64,000 nt of DNA from Armatimonadota bacterium (lineage in GTDB: Bacteria > Armatimonadota > Fimbriimonadia > Fimbriimonadales > Fimbriimonadaceae). Below are positions 8,014-16,905 of this stretch, in pieces. Position numbers and translations under genes: made by a program. The stretch is taken from contig JAEVZK010000091.1 of the NCBI GenBank assembly GCA_023392285.1, forward strand, positions 1 to 64,000, in the 5' to 3' direction. Within the stretch, counting starts at the first letter, position 1. The number at the start of each line of letters is the position of its first letter. The notes beneath the pieces were generated by a model. That model was given only the letters and a program-made list of their open reading frames with translations, was not told the origin of the DNA and did no database searches.

Positions 8014-9230
8014 TTCTCGTCCAAGTCTGAAACGGCTCTTCGGGCGAGAATAGCCTCTTCGAGCTTGTCGGAGATGAGGTCTTGTTTCTTCGTATCGTGC
8101 GTAAAGGCAAGACCCATCACGAGCGTGCCGCCGTTATCAGCATAGAGTTCGATAAACTCACCGGCGTCGACATCCCCCAGAAACTTGGCCGACTTTCCTC
8201 CCTGGGGATCGCCTCGAAGCACGAACGCAAGGTCGAACATGTCCGAAAAGAAGTAAGCCACTTTGTCGTAATCGGAAACTTCGCCTGCCATATTCTTGCC
8301 AACCTGCTCCCCTTGCCAGGTCGCATTCATGTAGTGCTCCGCATGCCAGCGTTTCTCAGCGGTTTTGTCTAGAAAAGCCGCAATGTCCCCTGCCGCCCAT
8401 ATGTTGGGATCGGCCGTCCTCAGGGTTGAATCGGTCTTAATCGCGCCTTTCTCGTCCAAATCGAGTCCAGCCGCTTTAGCCAGCTCGGTGTTGAGCCGAA
8501 CGCCGATTCCCGCCACCACCGCATCGCACGGAATTTCGCTTCCGTCGTCCAGCTGGACAGCACGTACAGACCCGTCTCCAATGATCGAGGCAACTTTCGA
8601 ATTCATGCGGAATTGAACGCCACGATCCGAAAAATATTTTTGAAGGAATTCTCCAGACTTCGGGCTTAAGAACTTCGCCCACGGGTGCTCTTCTTGTCCG
8701 ATGACCGTCGCTCGCACTCCGACGCCATGCAGCCAGGATGCCACTTCCATTCCGATGTAGCCCGAGCCGATGAAGGCAAACGACTTCTCCTCTTGGGCAG
8801 CATCGCGGATTCGTACCGAGTCGTCGACGGTGCGCAGGTAGAAAATGTTCTTTAGGTCGGAGCCGGTAATGCGCAGATGATTGGGGGTCGAGCCGGTCGC
8901 CAGTAGGAGCTTTCCGTAACCGATTACCCGACCATCGCTCAGGGAGACCGTCTTCTGCTCCCGGTCGATGCTCACCGCCTCGACGCCTTTCATGAGAGCT
9001 ACCTTGAACTTCTCGAAGAAATCGTCTGGCTTGGATTCGACGTCTTCCGGGTCTGCGGGTTTGCCTTGTAGGAAGTTCTTGCTGAGAGGCGGCCGGTCAT
9101 AAGGTTTTCGATTTTCTTTGGCGACGATTGCAATCGATCCGTGCGCATCGATCTCGCGAATCGATTGGGCGGCGTTTGCCGAGGTTCTGCCACCGCCGAT
9201 GAGTAGGTAATCGTAATGCAATTTGTCCAC
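7995..9230 (-). CDS. FAD-dependent pyridine nucleotide-disulphide-type oxidoreductase (ferredoxin/rubredoxin reductase- or AIF-like)
   Basis: A 411-aa flavoprotein with two Rossmann folds. The N-terminal FAD motif is LIGGGRTSANAA, the NAD(P)H-binding motif is FIGSGYIGMEVA near residue 150, and AAGDIA near residue 280 closes the FAD site. KPYDRPPLSK is typical of class-III ferredoxin reductases, rubredoxin reductases and AIF. The last position of the usual GxGxxG is altered in the first motif (GGGRTSA), which is common in this subfamily. It lies 8 bp downstream of the HIT-like gene on the same strand and is probably co-transcribed. The electron acceptor is unknown. Confidence 0.88.
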   Translation of the reverse strand: MDKLHYDYLLIGGGRTSANAAQSIREIDAHGSIAIVAKENRKPYDRPPLSKNFLQGKPADPEDVESKPDDFFEKFKVALMKGVEAVSIDREQKTVSLSDGRVIGYGKLLLATGSTPNHLRITGSDLKNIFYLRTVDDSVRIRDAAQEEKSFAFIGSGYIGMEVASWLHGVGVRATVIGQEEHPWAKFLSPKSGEFLQKYFSDRGVQFRMNSKVASIIGDGSVRAVQLDDGSEIPCDAVVAGIGVRLNTELAKAAGLDLDEKGAIKTDSTLRTADPNIWAAGDIAAFLDKTAEKRWHAEHYMNATWQGEQVGKNMAGEVSDYDKVAYFFSDMFDLAFVLRGDPQGGKSAKFLGDVDAGEFIELYADNGGTLVMGLAFTHDTKKQDLISDKLEEAILARRAVSDLDENYFLAS

Positions 9231-9238
9231 ACCCAGTT

Positions 9239-9694
9239 CTACTTCTGCTCGGCGCTGTGCGTAAGCAATTGCCTCACGTGGCGAATCAAATCTCCGTGGC
9301 GACTCTCGCTGAACTGAGTCTCGTGATCAGTTCGCACTTCGAGCGGGAAGCTCAATGGAGGAATGGTTCGCAGCGCTTCAGCCTCATCAGAGTAGCGTGG
9401 CCAAATGTGGGCGTGGAGAAATGGATCGAGGTTTCCGTAGATGGCGAAGTTCACCCGCACGCATTGGGTGGCCCGTTTCACCGCCTCCCCTGCTCGTGCC
9501 ATGTCTCGCAGAAACTGCGCCTGTTGTTCGGGTTCGAGCGAGAGCAACTGGTCAACTTTTGGGAATGCCAGCAGTAGGCAATAGCCTCGCAAGAACTGAT
9601 TTTCAGCCAGGCATAGGAAACCGGACTCTAATCGGCAGATTAGCGTCGGGTCCATACCGGACGCTAATCTGCTTAATCGTTCATCAGGGGTCAA
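9239..9694 (-). CDS. HIT-like (histidine triad superfamily) protein
   Basis: A 151-aa protein. The stretch NFAIYGNLDPFLHAHIWPRY (about residues 82-101) corresponds to the strand and histidine triad of HIT nucleotide hydrolases. Only His94 and His96 are present and the third position is Trp98, i.e. HxHxW rather than HxHxH. The preceding strand GYCLLLAFPKV fits the family core. It may be a divergent nucleotide phosphorylase/hydrolase or an inactive relative. Its ATG overlaps the stop of the LVIVD-repeat gene (ATGA arrangement), and the FAD reductase follows 8 bp later, forming a three-gene unit. Confidence 0.7.
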   Translation of the reverse strand: MTPDERLSRLASGMDPTLICRLESGFLCLAENQFLRGYCLLLAFPKVDQLLSLEPEQQAQFLRDMARAGEAVKRATQCVRVNFAIYGNLDPFLHAHIWPRYSDEAEALRTIPPLSFPLEVRTDHETQFSESRHGDLIRHVRQLLTHSAEQK

Positions 9695-11232
9695 TGAACT
9701 GTTGCTTTAACCATATCGAGGTCGATGATTCCCTGGGGAGTGAAGCTGTCAAACTGCACTCGCGCTCGAATCGAACCGTCCGTCTTGATGTAGTTGCTTG
9801 CGGCTACATTGGCGAAAGTTACGGTGGAGTTCGTCGCATTCAGTTGCTGTGTGCCGAGCCGGTCAAATTGGCCAGTCGATTTGTTAAGCAGCATCAGCGT
9901 CGCCCGCATCATAGAGGTCTGACCCTTGACCGTGATGTCCAGCAGATTCTTCACCTTGCTGGTGGTCTGATAGCCCAACTCGACAAAGGCGGAGCCCCGC
10001 ACCAAGTGCATCGAATAGGTTATTCCGTCCGCCAAGCGAAGCGTCTTTACGGTGAATGTTCGAGCAGGAGGCGTGCTCGTTCGATAGGAAACGATCGGCG
10101 CGCCCATGTTCTTCGCCTCACTGGGATCGACGACGAAGAACCCGTCATCGATGTCCGTTAAAATCACGTTGCCACTCGGATAGGCCGTATACAGCCCCCA
10201 GTCTCCGTCGTACGAAAAGTCATCTGGGCCGCCGTAGGTGTCGAAATAGCCCGTTTCAGACATGTGCAACGGATCGCTCGGATCGTAGATGCGAACTCCG
10301 CCGCGATACGCTGCTAGAACCAGGTACCCATCTTGCCATTTTGAGTTGTGGTCGATGATGCGAAGTGGATTGTGGAATGTCGTCGTTTCTACGGGATTCG
10401 CGAGGTTTTCGACATTGATGACGTGGGTGGTGCAATCCGGTTCGCTTCCCTGGTTCTCATCGAACTCGTCATTGATCAGAAAATACTTCTTGTCCGGAGT
10501 GAGCGTCCCGCTGTGACAGTAGGTGCCGTTCAGCAGATAGCGAGTTGAGCCAATGACCACGGGTGCGGCTTTATTGGTGACATCGAGGATGTACAGGCCA
10601 TCCTGACCGCAGCAAGCGAAGAGGATCTCCTTGCCAGCGTAAGGGCCGCTCGTGTAGTTCACGGGCAGACTGTCGTGGACGTACTTGGTTGTCCAGCGTC
10701 CGACTTCGACCGGGTCTGCAGGATTCGATGCGTCTAAGAAGACGCAACCACGGTTCGACCCGTTGAGGTAGAGCGTATTCGTCTGCGGATTGGCTTGGAT
10801 TGTGTGAACGGTCGAAAGGCCGTGACCCGAATAGGTGTTTACCAACGTGGCGGTACGAGTTGTATCCATCGCGCTCAGGTCGACGATCTGGACGCCTGAT
10901 CCGGATTGGTCGCTGACCAGGTACGCATAGGTGCCCATGCAGACGTTCTCGTGCCACAGGCTGGTCGAACCCGGAATGAACTTCATCAACTCTGGAGCAG
11001 TGGGGTTCGTGATGTCATAAATCACCGCTCCCGTGCGAACCCCCATAACGCCATACTCGCGCCCATTAGGCGAAACCCAGCCTGATCCGCCCGCTCCGCT
11101 GGAAGGGGAACCGGGCATGCTGGAGAAGGGCACGTGAGCAAGCAGGCGAACCTTATTTGCGTCGTACTGGGCCATCGAAGCGCCGGCAAGAACGAGGCCG
11201 GACGTGAGCAGGGCTAATTTGGCAATGTTCAT
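9691..11232 (-). CDS. secreted LVIVD-repeat, choice-of-anchor-B-type beta-propeller protein
   Basis: About 513 aa with an N-terminal signal peptide (MNIAKLALLTSGLVLAGASM then AQ). The body repeats blocks of the form 'VYDITNPTAPE', 'VFLDASNPADPVEVG', 'LYILDVTNKAAPVVIG' and 'VRIYDPSDPLHMSETG', the LVIVD pattern that builds a beta-propeller on the cell surface or in the envelope. A C-terminal region of about 120 aa (KTLRLADG onward) looks like a beta-sandwich. ATG 11232 is preferred to the TTG at 11244. It lies downstream of sdhA (117-bp gap) and upstream of the HIT-like gene. Its function is not known. Confidence 0.75.
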   Translation of the reverse strand: MNIAKLALLTSGLVLAGASMAQYDANKVRLLAHVPFSSMPGSPSSGAGGSGWVSPNGREYGVMGVRTGAVIYDITNPTAPELMKFIPGSTSLWHENVCMGTYAYLVSDQSGSGVQIVDLSAMDTTRTATLVNTYSGHGLSTVHTIQANPQTNTLYLNGSNRGCVFLDASNPADPVEVGRWTTKYVHDSLPVNYTSGPYAGKEILFACCGQDGLYILDVTNKAAPVVIGSTRYLLNGTYCHSGTLTPDKKYFLINDEFDENQGSEPDCTTHVINVENLANPVETTTFHNPLRIIDHNSKWQDGYLVLAAYRGGVRIYDPSDPLHMSETGYFDTYGGPDDFSYDGDWGLYTAYPSGNVILTDIDDGFFVVDPSEAKNMGAPIVSYRTSTPPARTFTVKTLRLADGITYSMHLVRGSAFVELGYQTTSKVKNLLDITVKGQTSMMRATLMLLNKSTGQFDRLGTQQLNATNSTVTFANVAASNYIKTDGSIRARVQFDSFTPQGIIDLDMVKATVH

Positions 11233-11361
11233 CACAGAATCCAAGGCAAAAATGCTTAGGCATCGATTTGAAAACCTAGCGCTTTATGATACGACGGAAA
11301 GTCGCTCTCTTGAAGTTCTAATACAGAAGCCGAATTATAGCTTGACGCTTGGGAGCCCGCT

Positions 11362-13257
11362 TTACTCCGGTTTTCCAGCCAACACTTCTTCGCCCATGAT
11401 CTCTTTAACGATGCTGTTCTGGTTGATTCGATATTTTCTGGCTTTCGGCTCCATGTAGCGCACGTCGATTGGCTCGAAGGCGAAGGTCGGCCCGGACGGA
11501 GCGTAAGTCGCCATCGTTGTCTTCAGCCAATGCAAGTCGTCGCGCTCTGGAGTGTCCATCTTGAAGTGCGCGCCCCGGCTTTCGTCGCGAATAATTGCGC
11601 CCCCAACAATCGCCTTGGATTGCTCAACCATATTGATGACGGCGCGGGTGAATGGCACCGCCTGGTTGGTCCAGCCCGAATCATCGACCAAGGCGCATTG
11701 CCGCGCTCGTTGGCCAAGCTCCTCCAGCTTGTCCCGCGCTGCGAGCAGGTCACGCTGAGTGCGCCAAATGCCGCAGTTGTTCCACATCGTATCGGCGAGC
11801 TCCGCATGAAGCCGGTAGGGGTTCTCGGAACCATTGCTCTGCTTCAGCGCCTGATATTCCGCGATCCGTTGAGCGGTGGCATCGGTGTAAAGTCCAGCTG
11901 ATCCGCTGTCTGGCTGAGCTTGTCGTAGGTAGGCGCCAACCCCCTGTGCGGCAATCTCGCCGCCTACGAGGCAGGTGAGAAGGGCATTCGCTCCCAGGCG
12001 GTTTGCTCCGTGATATTGGTAGTCGCATTCCCCCGCTGCGAACACGCCGGGCACATTGGTCATCTGGTTCCGAGGTTCATCGACGTTCCACGAGCCGTCT
12101 GGATTCAGGTTGTAATCGACCCAGAGCCCGCCCATCGTATAGTGAACGGCCGGATAGATGCGCATCGGATTATCGATCGGATCCTCGCGCATGAATTTTT
12201 CGTAGATTTCGAGGACGCCCTCGAGCTTGTCGTTGATCTGATCCCGAGTGTAGGGACCGCCTCGGCTTTGATGCAGCTGGGTGATGTCGAGGTAAACCTG
12301 TTGCTTGCCCTGGATGCCCTTTCCGATTCGGCAAACACAGTAGATGATGAACGAGACCAAGTCGCGCGAGAGAAGATTTTTGTAAACCGGGTCCAGTTCT
12401 TCACAGACGTACCAGCGATCGGCTTCCGGAATGTCGGCGGCGCGACGCTGATCATAGGGATCGCGTGGAACCCAAACTCGACCGCCTTCGCCACGGACCG
12501 ATTCGGAAATGAGGCGGCATTTGTCCTCGCCCGGAATCGCCGTGGGGTGAATCTGCACCATTTCCGGATTGCCGTAGGTGACTCCCTGCTGATAGCAAAG
12601 CGAAACCGCGGAGCCGCTGTTGATGATCGAGTTCGTGCTCTTGCCGAAGATGAGTCCGCAGCCGCCGGTCGCCATCACCACCGCATCCGTGGCGAACGAC
12701 TGAATCTCCATCGTCCGAAGGTTTTGGCAGGTGAGACCCACGCAGACGCCCTTCGCGTCCTTGATCAAGCCGAGAAATTCCCAAGATTCGTACTTTTCGA
12801 CGGCGTTCATCACTTCCCAGCGACGAACCTGCTCATCGAGGGCGTAAAGAAGCTGCTGTCCGGTAGTGGCGCCAGCGTAAGCAGTGCGATGCTTAAGGGT
12901 GCCGCCAAACCGCCGAAACGACAGCAGGCCCTCGCTGGTTCGGTTGAATGGCACTCCCATTCGATCGAGCAGGTAGATGAGTGCGGGAGCCCGCTCGGCC
13001 ATACGCATCACGGGAGGCTGGTGGTTGAGGAAGTCGCCCCCCATGACGGTGTCTTCGAAGTGCAGATAGGGAGAGTCGCCCTCTCCACGAATATTGACCG
13101 CTCCGTTGATTCCACCTTGAGCGCAAACCGAGTGCGAGCGTTTTACCGGAACGAGCGAAAAGAGCTTAACCTTATGTCCTTGTTCGGCGAGCTTCATCGT
13201 CGCCATCAAACCGGCCAACCCGCCGCCTACTACCGCGATTGTGCGCTGTCCTGCCAT
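11362..13257 (-). CDS. sdhA: succinate dehydrogenase/fumarate reductase flavoprotein subunit
   Basis: Catalytic FAD subunit that interconverts succinate and fumarate, 631 aa, complete. Seen: AVVGGGLAGLMA at the N-terminus, RSHSVCAQGGINGA with the covalent-FAD histidine (His42), HRTAYAGATTG, QIHPTAIPGEDK in the active site and the C-terminal TMATYAPSGPTFAFEP. The length and motifs match the Bacillus/epsilon-type SdhA. No iron-sulphur (sdhB) or cytochrome b (sdhC) gene is adjacent on either side, which is unusual; these subunits must be elsewhere if the enzyme is functional. The upstream 580 bp contain the two repeat elements. Confidence 0.94.
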   Translation of the reverse strand: MAGQRTIAVVGGGLAGLMATMKLAEQGHKVKLFSLVPVKRSHSVCAQGGINGAVNIRGEGDSPYLHFEDTVMGGDFLNHQPPVMRMAERAPALIYLLDRMGVPFNRTSEGLLSFRRFGGTLKHRTAYAGATTGQQLLYALDEQVRRWEVMNAVEKYESWEFLGLIKDAKGVCVGLTCQNLRTMEIQSFATDAVVMATGGCGLIFGKSTNSIINSGSAVSLCYQQGVTYGNPEMVQIHPTAIPGEDKCRLISESVRGEGGRVWVPRDPYDQRRAADIPEADRWYVCEELDPVYKNLLSRDLVSFIIYCVCRIGKGIQGKQQVYLDITQLHQSRGGPYTRDQINDKLEGVLEIYEKFMREDPIDNPMRIYPAVHYTMGGLWVDYNLNPDGSWNVDEPRNQMTNVPGVFAAGECDYQYHGANRLGANALLTCLVGGEIAAQGVGAYLRQAQPDSGSAGLYTDATAQRIAEYQALKQSNGSENPYRLHAELADTMWNNCGIWRTQRDLLAARDKLEELGQRARQCALVDDSGWTNQAVPFTRAVINMVEQSKAIVGGAIIRDESRGAHFKMDTPERDDLHWLKTTMATYAPSGPTFAFEPIDVRYMEPKARKYRINQNSIVKEIMGEEVLAGKPE

Positions 13258-13364
13258 GTCATTCTATTCTGGCATCTTCTGCGAAGCGAACTCGAAAGAT
13301 CGCGTCGGGAGCTGAATTGGACGACTCCGCTCCTTTGAAGGAAGGCTTGGCGGTGGTTGTTTGG

Positions 13365-13500
13365 TTCACGATGCCTCAGGATGGGAATTACTCGGTGCTG
13401 AGAATCACCTTCAGCTAAGTCCTGAGGCTATCCGGAGAGCCTCAGGACTTGGGCTGCGACGAATCACATCCGCCAGCTTCCCCGGTCCTGAAGCATGAAC
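13365..13500. repeat. palindromic repeat element, copy 1
   Basis: About 136 bp, very similar to copy 2 at 13574-13710. The outer ends are inverted (ATGCCTCAGGA at the left, TCCTGAAGCAT at the right, one change). A central hairpin has perfect 12-bp arms AAGTCCTGAGGC and GCCTCAGGACTT, and a small GCTGA/TCAGC hairpin lies between. The whole element could fold into a branched, cloverleaf-like structure. No open reading frame fits it. The interval 13258-13840 between sdhA and pdxS holds these two copies and otherwise nothing I can identify. Confidence 0.85.
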
Positions 13501-13573
13501 AGGGACTCCCGTCATATCGCGAGCGCTGCCGCATCATGCGAATGAACCTGTTATCAGCCTCATAATCCCCTTC

Positions 13574-13710
13574 TTCACGATGCCTCAGGACGGGAGTTAC
13601 TCAGTGCTGAGAATCACCTTCAGCTAAGTCTTGGGGCTATCCGGAAAAGCCTCAGGACTTGGGTTGCGACGAATCACATCCGCGCGCTTTTCCCGTCCTG
13701 AGGCATGAAC
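13574..13710. repeat. palindromic repeat element, copy 2
   Basis: Direct-orientation copy of the 13365-13500 element. Here the terminal inverted repeat is perfect over about 15 bases (TGCCTCAGGACGGGA near 13581 and TCCCGTCCTGAGGCA near 13690-13705). The central hairpin has decayed on its left arm (AAGTCTTGGGGC), with substitutions that mostly keep G-U pairing. That pattern fits selection on an RNA or DNA fold, or simple drift of a miniature mobile element. Confidence 0.85.
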
Positions 13711-13840
13711 ACTATCTGTTGTCACTTGACAAGGGAGGAAATTGCGCTCCAGAAACTCCCCTCCATCGAACGAGGCCAAGAGGCTGTTCCCAGCGGCGAC
13801 CAATGACCGTCACCACAAATGCTCCGGCGGTAGGCGTGAA

Positions 13841-14743
13841 TTACCAGCCGCGGACGGCCATCAGCTCTTTCTCGCCCAAGGAACCGACGCTGATGCCGAC
13901 CATCGGCTCACCCAAGTTGCGGCTGATTTCCGCCAGTTTTTTCGCATCCTTGTAGAAGAGAACCGAATCCACAATCGCTTTTGCCCGTTTCGCTGGGTCA
14001 CCGGACTTAAAGATGCCGGAACCGACGAACACCGTTTCCGCGCCAAGCTTCATCATAAGGGCGGCGTCGGCGGGGGTGGCGATGCCGCCAGCGGAAAAGT
14101 TGGGCACGGGCAGTTTGCCCGTCTCGTGGACGACGCGAATAAGGTCGAGCGGTGCTTGATGGTTCTTGGCCAAGACATAAAGCTCATCCTCTCGTGCGTT
14201 TTGAACCGTTCGAATTTCGCGCATGATCGTGCGCATGTGGCGGACTGCTTCGACCACGTCGCCGGTGCCGGCTTCGCCCTTCGTGCGAATCATTGCCGCG
14301 CCTTCTGCGCATCGTCGCAGCGCCTCACCCAAGTTCCTTGCGCCGCAAACGAAGGGAACGGTGAATGCGTGCTTGTCGACGTGGTTTTCCTCGTCGGCCG
14401 GAGTCAAGACTTCACTCTCGTCGACGAAATCCACCTCCAGCGCCTGAAGGATTTCCGCCTCGACAAAGTGACCGATTCGACACTTGGCCATCACCGGAAT
14501 AGTCACCACATCCTTGATTCCCTGGATCATTTCGGGATCGCTCATGCGCGACACGCCGCCCTCTCGGCGAATGTCGGCAGGGACCCGCTCCAAAGCCATG
14601 ACGGCTACCGCGCCGGCATCTTCAGCGATTTTGGCTTGCTCGGGGTTGACGACATCCATGATGACGCCCCCTTTAAGCATTTCCGCGAGACCCACCTTCT
14701 CGCGCCAGGTTTTGTTGACATTGTTCGCGGTCAAATCTTTCAT
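13841..14743 (-). CDS. pdxS: pyridoxal 5'-phosphate synthase, lyase subunit PdxS
   Basis: Makes pyridoxal 5'-phosphate from ribose 5-phosphate, glyceraldehyde 3-phosphate and ammonia supplied by the glutaminase PdxT, in a 12+12 complex. 300 aa, full length. Seen: [20 protein letters not shown], the catalytic Lys in [10 protein letters not shown], the second Lys in [11 protein letters not shown], and [13 protein letters not shown] in the phosphate site. The family is among the most conserved known, so the call is firm. pdxT is not adjacent, unlike in many genomes; it must be elsewhere. Confidence 0.97.
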   Translation of the reverse strand: MKDLTANNVNKTWREKVGLAEMLKGGVIMDVVNPEQAKIAEDAGAVAVMALERVPADIRREGGVSRMSDPEMIQGIKDVVTIPVMAKCRIGHFVEAEILQALEVDFVDESEVLTPADEENHVDKHAFTVPFVCGARNLGEALRRCAEGAAMIRTKGEAGTGDVVEAVRHMRTIMREIRTVQNAREDELYVLAKNHQAPLDLIRVVHETGKLPVPNFSAGGIATPADAALMMKLGAETVFVGSGIFKSGDPAKRAKAIVDSVLFYKDAKKLAEISRNLGEPMVGISVGSLGEKELMAVRGW

Positions 14744-14827
14744 CGTGGTCCTAAACTCCCTGTCGGAAACGGCCTTGGGGAATGGGTGAAGTATACCGTT
14801 CGTCTACCTAATTCGAAGTTGGAATCC

Positions 14828-15268
14828 TTAAAGGCCCATGTCGAATACGCGTTTGAACTCGTCGAGATGCTGGATGATGTAGATGCTCGAAATGATATAG
14901 AGAATAGCCACAATCCATGCGACGATCCGGGCCGTTCCCGCGAGAGGCTCCCGGTTACGCGCGGCCATGGCAGCGTAGTAGAACGCGGGTATTAGGCAAA
15001 GGCCGCAGATGAGCAGCGTAAGGAACGAGTAGATGAGCGAGGTAACGGCATGGCGGGTGGCTGAGCCGACCACCTCTTGGCCACGGGGATATTGGAAGTT
15101 CCCAAACCCGAGTTCCGGGATCGATACCGCGGGGACACTTTGGCCGGTGCCGTCTTGGATCAACTGGGTGTCCGGGCCAATACGGCCTTCCGCAACCCAC
15201 GCCCGGAGGCCGTGAAGGTCCACCGGACCGTACAATACACCGTCAGCGCCTCGAACTAAATATCGCAC
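14828..15268 (-). CDS. GYF_2-domain membrane protein
   Basis: A 146-aa protein. Residues 1-45 (YLVRGADGVLYGPVDLHGLR, then GRIGPDTQLIQDG) match the GYF_2/DUF4339 domain, a small peptide-binding or signalling module. Two hydrophobic helices follow (about 72-96 and 112-135), a plan seen in many small bacterial membrane proteins of the DUF4190 type. It lies upstream of pdxS on the same strand, with an 84-bp gap, and diverges from the rhomboid-like gene. The function is unknown. Confidence 0.7.
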   Translation of the reverse strand: MRYLVRGADGVLYGPVDLHGLRAWVAEGRIGPDTQLIQDGTGQSVPAVSIPELGFGNFQYPRGQEVVGSATRHAVTSLIYSFLTLLICGLCLIPAFYYAAMAARNREPLAGTARIVAWIVAILYIISSIYIIQHLDEFKRVFDMGL

Positions 15269-15354
15269 CCATTTGTTATTGTGCCTAAATCCCGCAAATA
15301 GATGAGTGGGGCGTTCCTTGTTGGATAATCAAGGCGGAATCGGCTTAGAACGGT

Positions 15355-16125
15355 ATGAGCATGTTTGACAATATTCGATCGCAGGCACGAAGGCAGGGTG
15401 CACCCGCGACCTACGCGATCATCGGTGTGGCGATTGTGTCGTTCGTGATCAGCTTTTTGCTTCAGGGAGCACGCTCCGATCCGCTCGCGTTTTACTCGAA
15501 CTGGAGTCAACCCTGGGGTTTGGCGACCTATCCGTTTTCGCTTAGTGGATTCGGGTTAAGCATCATCGCTTTTTTGTTTGAGCTGTGGTGGTTTTTCTGG
15601 GTTGGCAGCTCTGCGGAGCGTGATCTCGGCACACAGAAGTTTGTCGGCGTCTTTTTCGGCTCAACCGTGCTGGCGGGCATTTTCTTGGGGGTAGGTCTAA
15701 ATATTCTCGGGATTGTCGATCGCACGCCGATCATCTTTGGGTTCAGTCTTCCGCTCGCCTTCCTGACCGTTATGTGGGGAGTTCGAAATGCGGGAAGCGT
15801 GATCCAGCTCTACATGATTATTCCGGTGCAAGGGCGGATTCTAGCCTGGCTGACTGCAGCGGTCACTTTGTTTAGCTTCGGAGTCTGGTATCACGCGCCA
15901 CTCTTGGGCGTTTTCTCGATCCTTCACCTTGGCGTGGCGGTTCTGTTTGCGACGAACCGGCTGCCCTTCTTCCTTTATCGGCGGCAGCAAGTCGTGGACC
16001 GGCAAGCGCAGAAGAAGCAAGAGATGATGAGCAAAGCCTATTACGACGATGTGAACCGTCGCTCGAAAGAGCGCGAAGAGCGAGAGCGGCTGCGCCGCAT
16101 GTTTGAAGACAGCATGGACGAATAG
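15355..16125 (+). CDS. polytopic membrane protein, rhomboid-like without obvious catalytic motif
   Basis: A 256-aa protein with about six hydrophobic helices between residues 20 and 195 and a highly charged C-terminal tail (RRQQVVDRQAQKKQEMM to RERLRRMFEDSMDE). The general layout, including the SSAERDLGTQKF loop after the second helix, recalls rhomboid or Der1-like proteins. No GxSx serine motif or matching catalytic His is visible, so it is not expected to be a protease. An extended -10 promoter for bL25 lies just downstream. Confidence 0.6.
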   Translation: MSMFDNIRSQARRQGAPATYAIIGVAIVSFVISFLLQGARSDPLAFYSNWSQPWGLATYPFSLSGFGLSIIAFLFELWWFFWVGSSAERDLGTQKFVGVFFGSTVLAGIFLGVGLNILGIVDRTPIIFGFSLPLAFLTVMWGVRNAGSVIQLYMIIPVQGRILAWLTAAVTLFSFGVWYHAPLLGVFSILHLGVAVLFATNRLPFFLYRRQQVVDRQAQKKQEMMSKAYYDDVNRRSKEREERERLRRMFEDSMDE

Positions 16126-16155
16126 CGCTTGGACGAGCAAACTTAGGTTCAAGTG

Positions 16156-16164
16156 TGGTATAAT
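16156..16164 (+). promoter_or_regulatory. extended -10 promoter for bL25 gene
   Basis: TGGTATAAT is a perfect TGn-TATAAT extended -10 element, placed 64 bp before the start codon of the bL25 gene. No good -35 hexamer lies at 16-18 bp spacing, as is usual for extended -10 promoters. Confidence 0.65.
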
Positions 16165-16228
16165 TTTTATCGTCACCCAATAATCCTTAGCAATAACGCT
16201 GAGATGACCAGCCAAAAGGAGGTTTTGT

Positions 16229-16777
16229 TTGGCGATTCTAAAGGCACAAGCCGCACCTAAAACGGGAACGATGATGGACAGTTCCCGCGTCGTTGCCGAT
16301 CTGAGGCACCGAGACGGCGAACGGCATGAAATCGTGACGCTGTCCGCCGAAAACTTGAAGAAGACTCTCGAGGACAACAAGGGCCTCGGCATTTTGGATG
16401 TGCAGCTTCCAGAAGATGCGGAGCCTCGCAAGTGCATCATCAACAAATTCGTTCGCAAGAAGAACGGACAAGGTTTGGCGCACCTCGTCCTGAAGGAAGT
16501 TAGCGACACAGACCGGATTCGCTCCCGCGTGCCGATCGTTGCGATTGGCCAACTGGCGGAATCAGCTTCCAAGGGAACCGTGCTAATCCAGAAGCTCCGT
16601 GCGCTGGAGCTGAAGGGCCCGGTTGGCTCGATGGATCACCCCATTCATGTCAATGTCAGCCGTATGCAGAAGAACGATGTTATTCTCGCAAAGGACATCG
16701 AACTGCCGGAGGGTGTGGAGCTAAACTGCGACCCGGAGACTGAAGTCCTTCGTCTGCGTCCAGTCGCGACATCCTAA
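16229..16777 (+). CDS. rplY: ribosomal protein bL25 (CTC/TL5-like)
   Basis: Binds 5S rRNA in the large ribosomal subunit. About 182 aa with the N-terminal L25 domain and the C-terminal TL5/CTC beta domain (HPIHVNVSRMQKNDVILAKD then LPEGVELNCDPETEVLRL). The start is TTG 16229, supported by AAAGGAGG at 16215-16222 with 6-base spacing; no in-frame ATG precedes the conserved region. It is a single-gene unit with an extended -10 promoter before it and a strong terminator after it. The N-terminal half is divergent, so the call rests mainly on the C-terminal domain and length. Confidence 0.78.
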   Translation: MAILKAQAAPKTGTMMDSSRVVADLRHRDGERHEIVTLSAENLKKTLEDNKGLGILDVQLPEDAEPRKCIINKFVRKKNGQGLAHLVLKEVSDTDRIRSRVPIVAIGQLAESASKGTVLIQKLRALELKGPVGSMDHPIHVNVSRMQKNDVILAKDIELPEGVELNCDPETEVLRLRPVATS

Positions 16778-16802
16778 GAAGAAATCAGTTGAGGGCCTTA
16801 GC

Positions 16803-16841
16803 GGGCGTTCTCTCGAAAGAGAGGGCGTCCGTTTTGTTTTT
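16803..16841 (+). terminator. intrinsic terminator after bL25
   Basis: A 12-bp stem (GGGCGTTCTCTC with GAGAGGGCGTCC, three G-U pairs) capped by a GAAA tetraloop and followed by GTTTTGTTTTT. Confidence 0.88.
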
Positions 16842-16894
16842 CGCGAAGGCCGTGCTTGAGAAGCGAAAGGTCCCTCTTAATCGGGGCTGCGCCT

Positions 16895-16900
16895 TATACT
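16895..16900 (+). promoter_or_regulatory. -10 element implying a leaderless transcript
   Basis: TATACT ends 5 bp before ATG 16906, so transcription would begin at or next to the start codon. No Shine-Dalgarno is present at a workable distance. This is the TANNNT arrangement of leaderless genes; a -35 is not clear. Confidence 0.4.
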
Positions 16901-16905
16901 AAGGC

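Noticed and set aside
12010..13338. Long plus-strand open frame (442 codons) opposite sdhA; similar frames opposite pdxS (13742-14995) and the sheath gene (19304-20629, minus)
   Set aside because: Each lies antisense to a highly conserved gene and reads as a low-information mirror of it.
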